Assembly (NCBI GenBank): GCA_963675185.2
Contig: CAXXOH010000003.1
Coordinates: 310,001-374,000, forward strand
Direction: 5' to 3'
Source of the DNA: Ilyobacter_A sp963675185
Lineage (GTDB): Bacteria; Fusobacteriota; Fusobacteriia; Fusobacteriales; Fusobacteriaceae
DNA length: 64,000 bases
This document shows, piece after piece, positions 62,546-64,000 of the stretch. Every line of letters starts with the position of its first letter. Position 1 is the stretch's first letter. The position numbers and the translations under genes are program-made. Under the pieces are notes generated by a model. The model did not search any database and had not been told where the DNA came from. It saw only the letters and a list, made by a program, of their open reading frames with translations.

Positions 62546-62574
62546 ATTATAGCATAATTCAAATCTCAAATCAA
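62546..62574 (-). promoter_or_regulatory. Promoter for DUF374-pdxA
   Basis: Minus strand TTGATT (62569-62574), 17 bases, TATAAT (62546-62551) with extended TGC. Confidence 0.8.
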
Positions 62575-62581
62575 TAAAATA

Positions 62582-62599
62582 AGGAAGGTTGCCCTTCCT
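62582..62599 (-). terminator. Intrinsic terminator after ebfC
   Basis: Stem AGGAAGG/CCTTCCT with a 4-base loop and a T-rich tail, overlapping the ebfC stop. Confidence 0.65.
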
Positions 62600-62948
62600 A
62601 AACTAAACCTGGTATACTCATTCCTCCAGTTACAGATTCCATCTCTTTTTCAGCAACTTCCTCAGCTTGTCTCATAGCCTCTTTTACTGCTGAAACTATA
62701 AGGTCTTCCAACATCTCTTTGTCGTTATCTTCCGCTGCTTCCTTCACTATATCGTCAGATAATTTTATTCCTAAAAGCTCTTTTTGGGCATTTACCCTAG
62801 CGGTAACCGCTCCTCCGCCAACTGATATCTCCAATTCTTTTTCTTTTAATCCCTCTTGTATCTCAAGCATTTTTTTCTGCATCTCTTGAGCTTGTTTTAG
62901 TATGTCATTTTGTCCTTTACCAGACTTTGTTTTTAGCTTTCTAACCAC
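62598..62948 (-). CDS. YbaB/EbfC nucleoid-associated protein
   Basis: A 116-aa DNA-binding protein of the YbaB/EbfC family: a basic leader, a coiled-coil core (QAQEMQKKMLEIQEGLKEKELE), GGGAVTARVN, EDNDKEMLEDLIVSAV and a C-terminal MSIPGLV. It forms dimers that compact DNA. The start is GTG at 62948, GGAGG 7 bases upstream. Its usual dnaX and recR neighbours are not in this window. Confidence 0.9.
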   Translation of the reverse strand: MVRKLKTKSGKGQNDILKQAQEMQKKMLEIQEGLKEKELEISVGGGAVTARVNAQKELLGIKLSDDIVKEAAEDNDKEMLEDLIVSAVKEAMRQAEEVAEKEMESVTGGMSIPGLV

Positions 62949-62975
62949 AATTTAGCCTCCTTACCTTATTTAAAG

Positions 62976-62989
62976 TACTAAGCTTAGTA
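62976..62989. promoter_or_regulatory. Palindrome at the ebfC promoter start site
   Basis: Perfect 14-bp palindrome TACTAAGCTTAGTA overlaps the -10 box and the expected start site; a candidate operator. Confidence 0.4.
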
Positions 62990-63014
62990 TAACATATGAA
63001 ATTCTATTTTTCAA
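62986..63014 (-). promoter_or_regulatory. Sigma-70-type promoter for ebfC
   Basis: Minus strand TTGAAA (63009-63014), 17 bases, TATACT (62986-62991). The -35 lies in the end of the neighbouring transglutaminase-like gene. Confidence 0.78.
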
Positions 63015-64000
63015 CAATTTTTCTCAGCAAAACCCTAGTGTTTCCAGGGTGCGACAGTTCCAGGTAAGTCTCATAAAACTTCTCGTACCCCTTTTGTTTT
63101 ACAAGGCCGTTTCTGTAATTTATTGCATCATTTATCACTAAACGCCCGTTTAAAACCTCTACTTTTCTCTGCACGCCGAACACTTTGCCGCGATACTTTA
63201 GGGGTTCTGGCATCAATAGAAACTGGTAATTTTCTGGAATCCTTATCTCGTACCGCCTTCTAAATGTGAGATCCTCTGTGCTTTCAAAAGCAAACTCCCT
63301 TTCTCCTGGATCAAGCTCTAAAACGTATGGCGCCAAAGATGCATCCAGGTCGAAATACATGAATTCACCGTCTGTAGAGGCGTAATTGTCTTGTATGTAT
63401 TCATAGGAGATAGCGGTGTCTTCTCCTAATTCTATTTTCAAATCACTTGTCGGTCTTGCAAAAATAGATATCGCGCTCATAAGCTTTTCATAGTCCTTTT
63501 TCAGCTCGTATTCAGTCATATACTTGTATTTTGACCTTATAAGGCTTGCCATGCCGCCGTTGTAATTATTTTCTTTATGCACTGCGGCGTTTCCGTTTTG
63601 GTCTATTTTAACTAAATAGACGATATTCCTGGTATTTTTTGTTCTGCAGTTTATATTTTCAAAACGTACCTTTTCCCCAAGCATCATACCTATTTTTTTA
63701 TCAAACTCGCTCTCATCTATATTATAAAACTCATTTAATATATCCACGTAGTAAACCTTTCCTCCGAGACTTATCCTAGAAATCAAATAGGAAAATGGAA
63801 CTATGTTGCCGTTTTTCAAGTCCCTTTTAAAGTTGTGCTCTTCATCTCCTGCCACCACGATGCTGTTCTCTATACCTAGCCTTTTCATCAACCCATCAAA
63901 TATCATGTACGCTTCAACAGGGGTCCCGTACCCGCTGCCTATTATCTCAGAAAAATCCCTCGGCTGGAACTTGAATATGTCGTCCTGTGGCATATACAGG
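63004..64000 (-). CDS. Transglutaminase-like (DUF3857-type) protein, N-terminus cut by window
   Basis: The frame is open to the right edge, so the 5' part is missing; 332 codons are visible. The transglutaminase-core position GSGYGTPVEAYMIFDGLMKRLGIE lacks the Cys of GDCKDK, and the following FSYLISRISLGGKVYYVDI lacks the usual FNH His, so the core looks catalytically dead. The rest is beta-rich and resembles DUF3857/DUF3858 proteins. The role may be structural or binding. The assignment rests on pattern recognition only. Confidence 0.65.
   Translation of the reverse strand, partial: LYMPQDDIFKFQPRDFSEIIGSGYGTPVEAYMIFDGLMKRLGIENSIVVAGDEEHNFKRDLKNGNIVPFSYLISRISLGGKVYYVDILNEFYNIDESEFDKKIGMMLGEKVRFENINCRTKNTRNIVYLVKIDQNGNAAVHKENNYNGGMASLIRSKYKYMTEYELKKDYEKLMSAISIFARPTSDLKIELGEDTAISYEYIQDNYASTDGEFMYFDLDASLAPYVLELDPGEREFAFESTEDLTFRRRYEIRIPENYQFLLMPEPLKYRGKVFGVQRKVEVLNGRLVINDAINYRNGLVKQKGYEKFYETYLELSHPGNTRVLLRKIVEK

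Overview
The window looks like chromosomal DNA of a diderm, AT-rich, Firmicute-like anaerobe, most probably a member of the Fusobacteriota (Ilyobacter/Propionigenium/Psychrilyobacter/Fusobacterium type). It carries outer-membrane machinery (BamA, TamB, Skp, LpxD, a DUF374 acyltransferase, CsgG- and DUF799-type lipoproteins). These sit beside genes usual in Gram-positives (HPr kinase, SepF, YitT, KtrAB, NiaR, a SpoIVB-type S55 domain protein). The taxon is an inference from gene content; no rRNA or tRNA gene was seen.

Layout. 1-10.2 kb reads rightward: mtnN (5' end cut), folC, a SPOR protein, a double HPr kinase, yitT, folB, a folK-DUF523 fusion, nrnA, two lipoproteins, sepF and acpH. From 10.2 kb to the end nearly everything reads leftward, except patB (15.2 kb), a broken outer-membrane protein gene (16.5 kb) and a glycerophosphodiesterase gene (44.9 kb). 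The leftward blocks are: PBP1A/rlmN; pyrG; fba; serS with a small membrane protein; DUF2344/S55/YgjP/lspA/pepF; methyltransferase/Bax; rsmG-tamB-bamA-skp-lpxD (envelope assembly); mnmG; ktrB-ktrA; TSCPD, Mut7-C and CDGSH proteins; glyQS, a second lspA, ileS, a sensor kinase-like protein and tex; niaR, galU, metG; DUF374-pdxA; ebfC; and a transglutaminase-like gene cut by the right edge.

Mobile DNA. Two almost identical 1546-bp IS4/IS231-like elements lie at 10234-11779 and 17040-18585. Each has an 18-bp terminal inverted repeat and a 10-bp target duplication. In both cases the duplication is centred exactly on the dyad of what was a bidirectional intrinsic terminator between convergent genes. 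The element also carries a hairpin that would hide the transposase ribosome-binding site, and a hairpin plus T-run that could replace the broken terminator. This is the most striking pattern in the window.

Other points of interest: a tandem HPr kinase whose first half has lost its nucleotide-binding loop; a folK-DUF523 fusion; a histidine-kinase-like protein without a phosphoacceptor His; two lspA paralogues, one lacking the usual DQ; a transglutaminase-like protein without visible Cys/His; a three-cluster CDGSH protein; and palindromes overlapping the fba and ebfC promoters. Several genes use TTG or GTG starts chosen by Shine-Dalgarno position. Promoters, where recognisable, follow a TTGNNN-17-TATAAT pattern. 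I did not find one large undescribed system. No CRISPR array, prophage or toxin-antitoxin pair was recognised.
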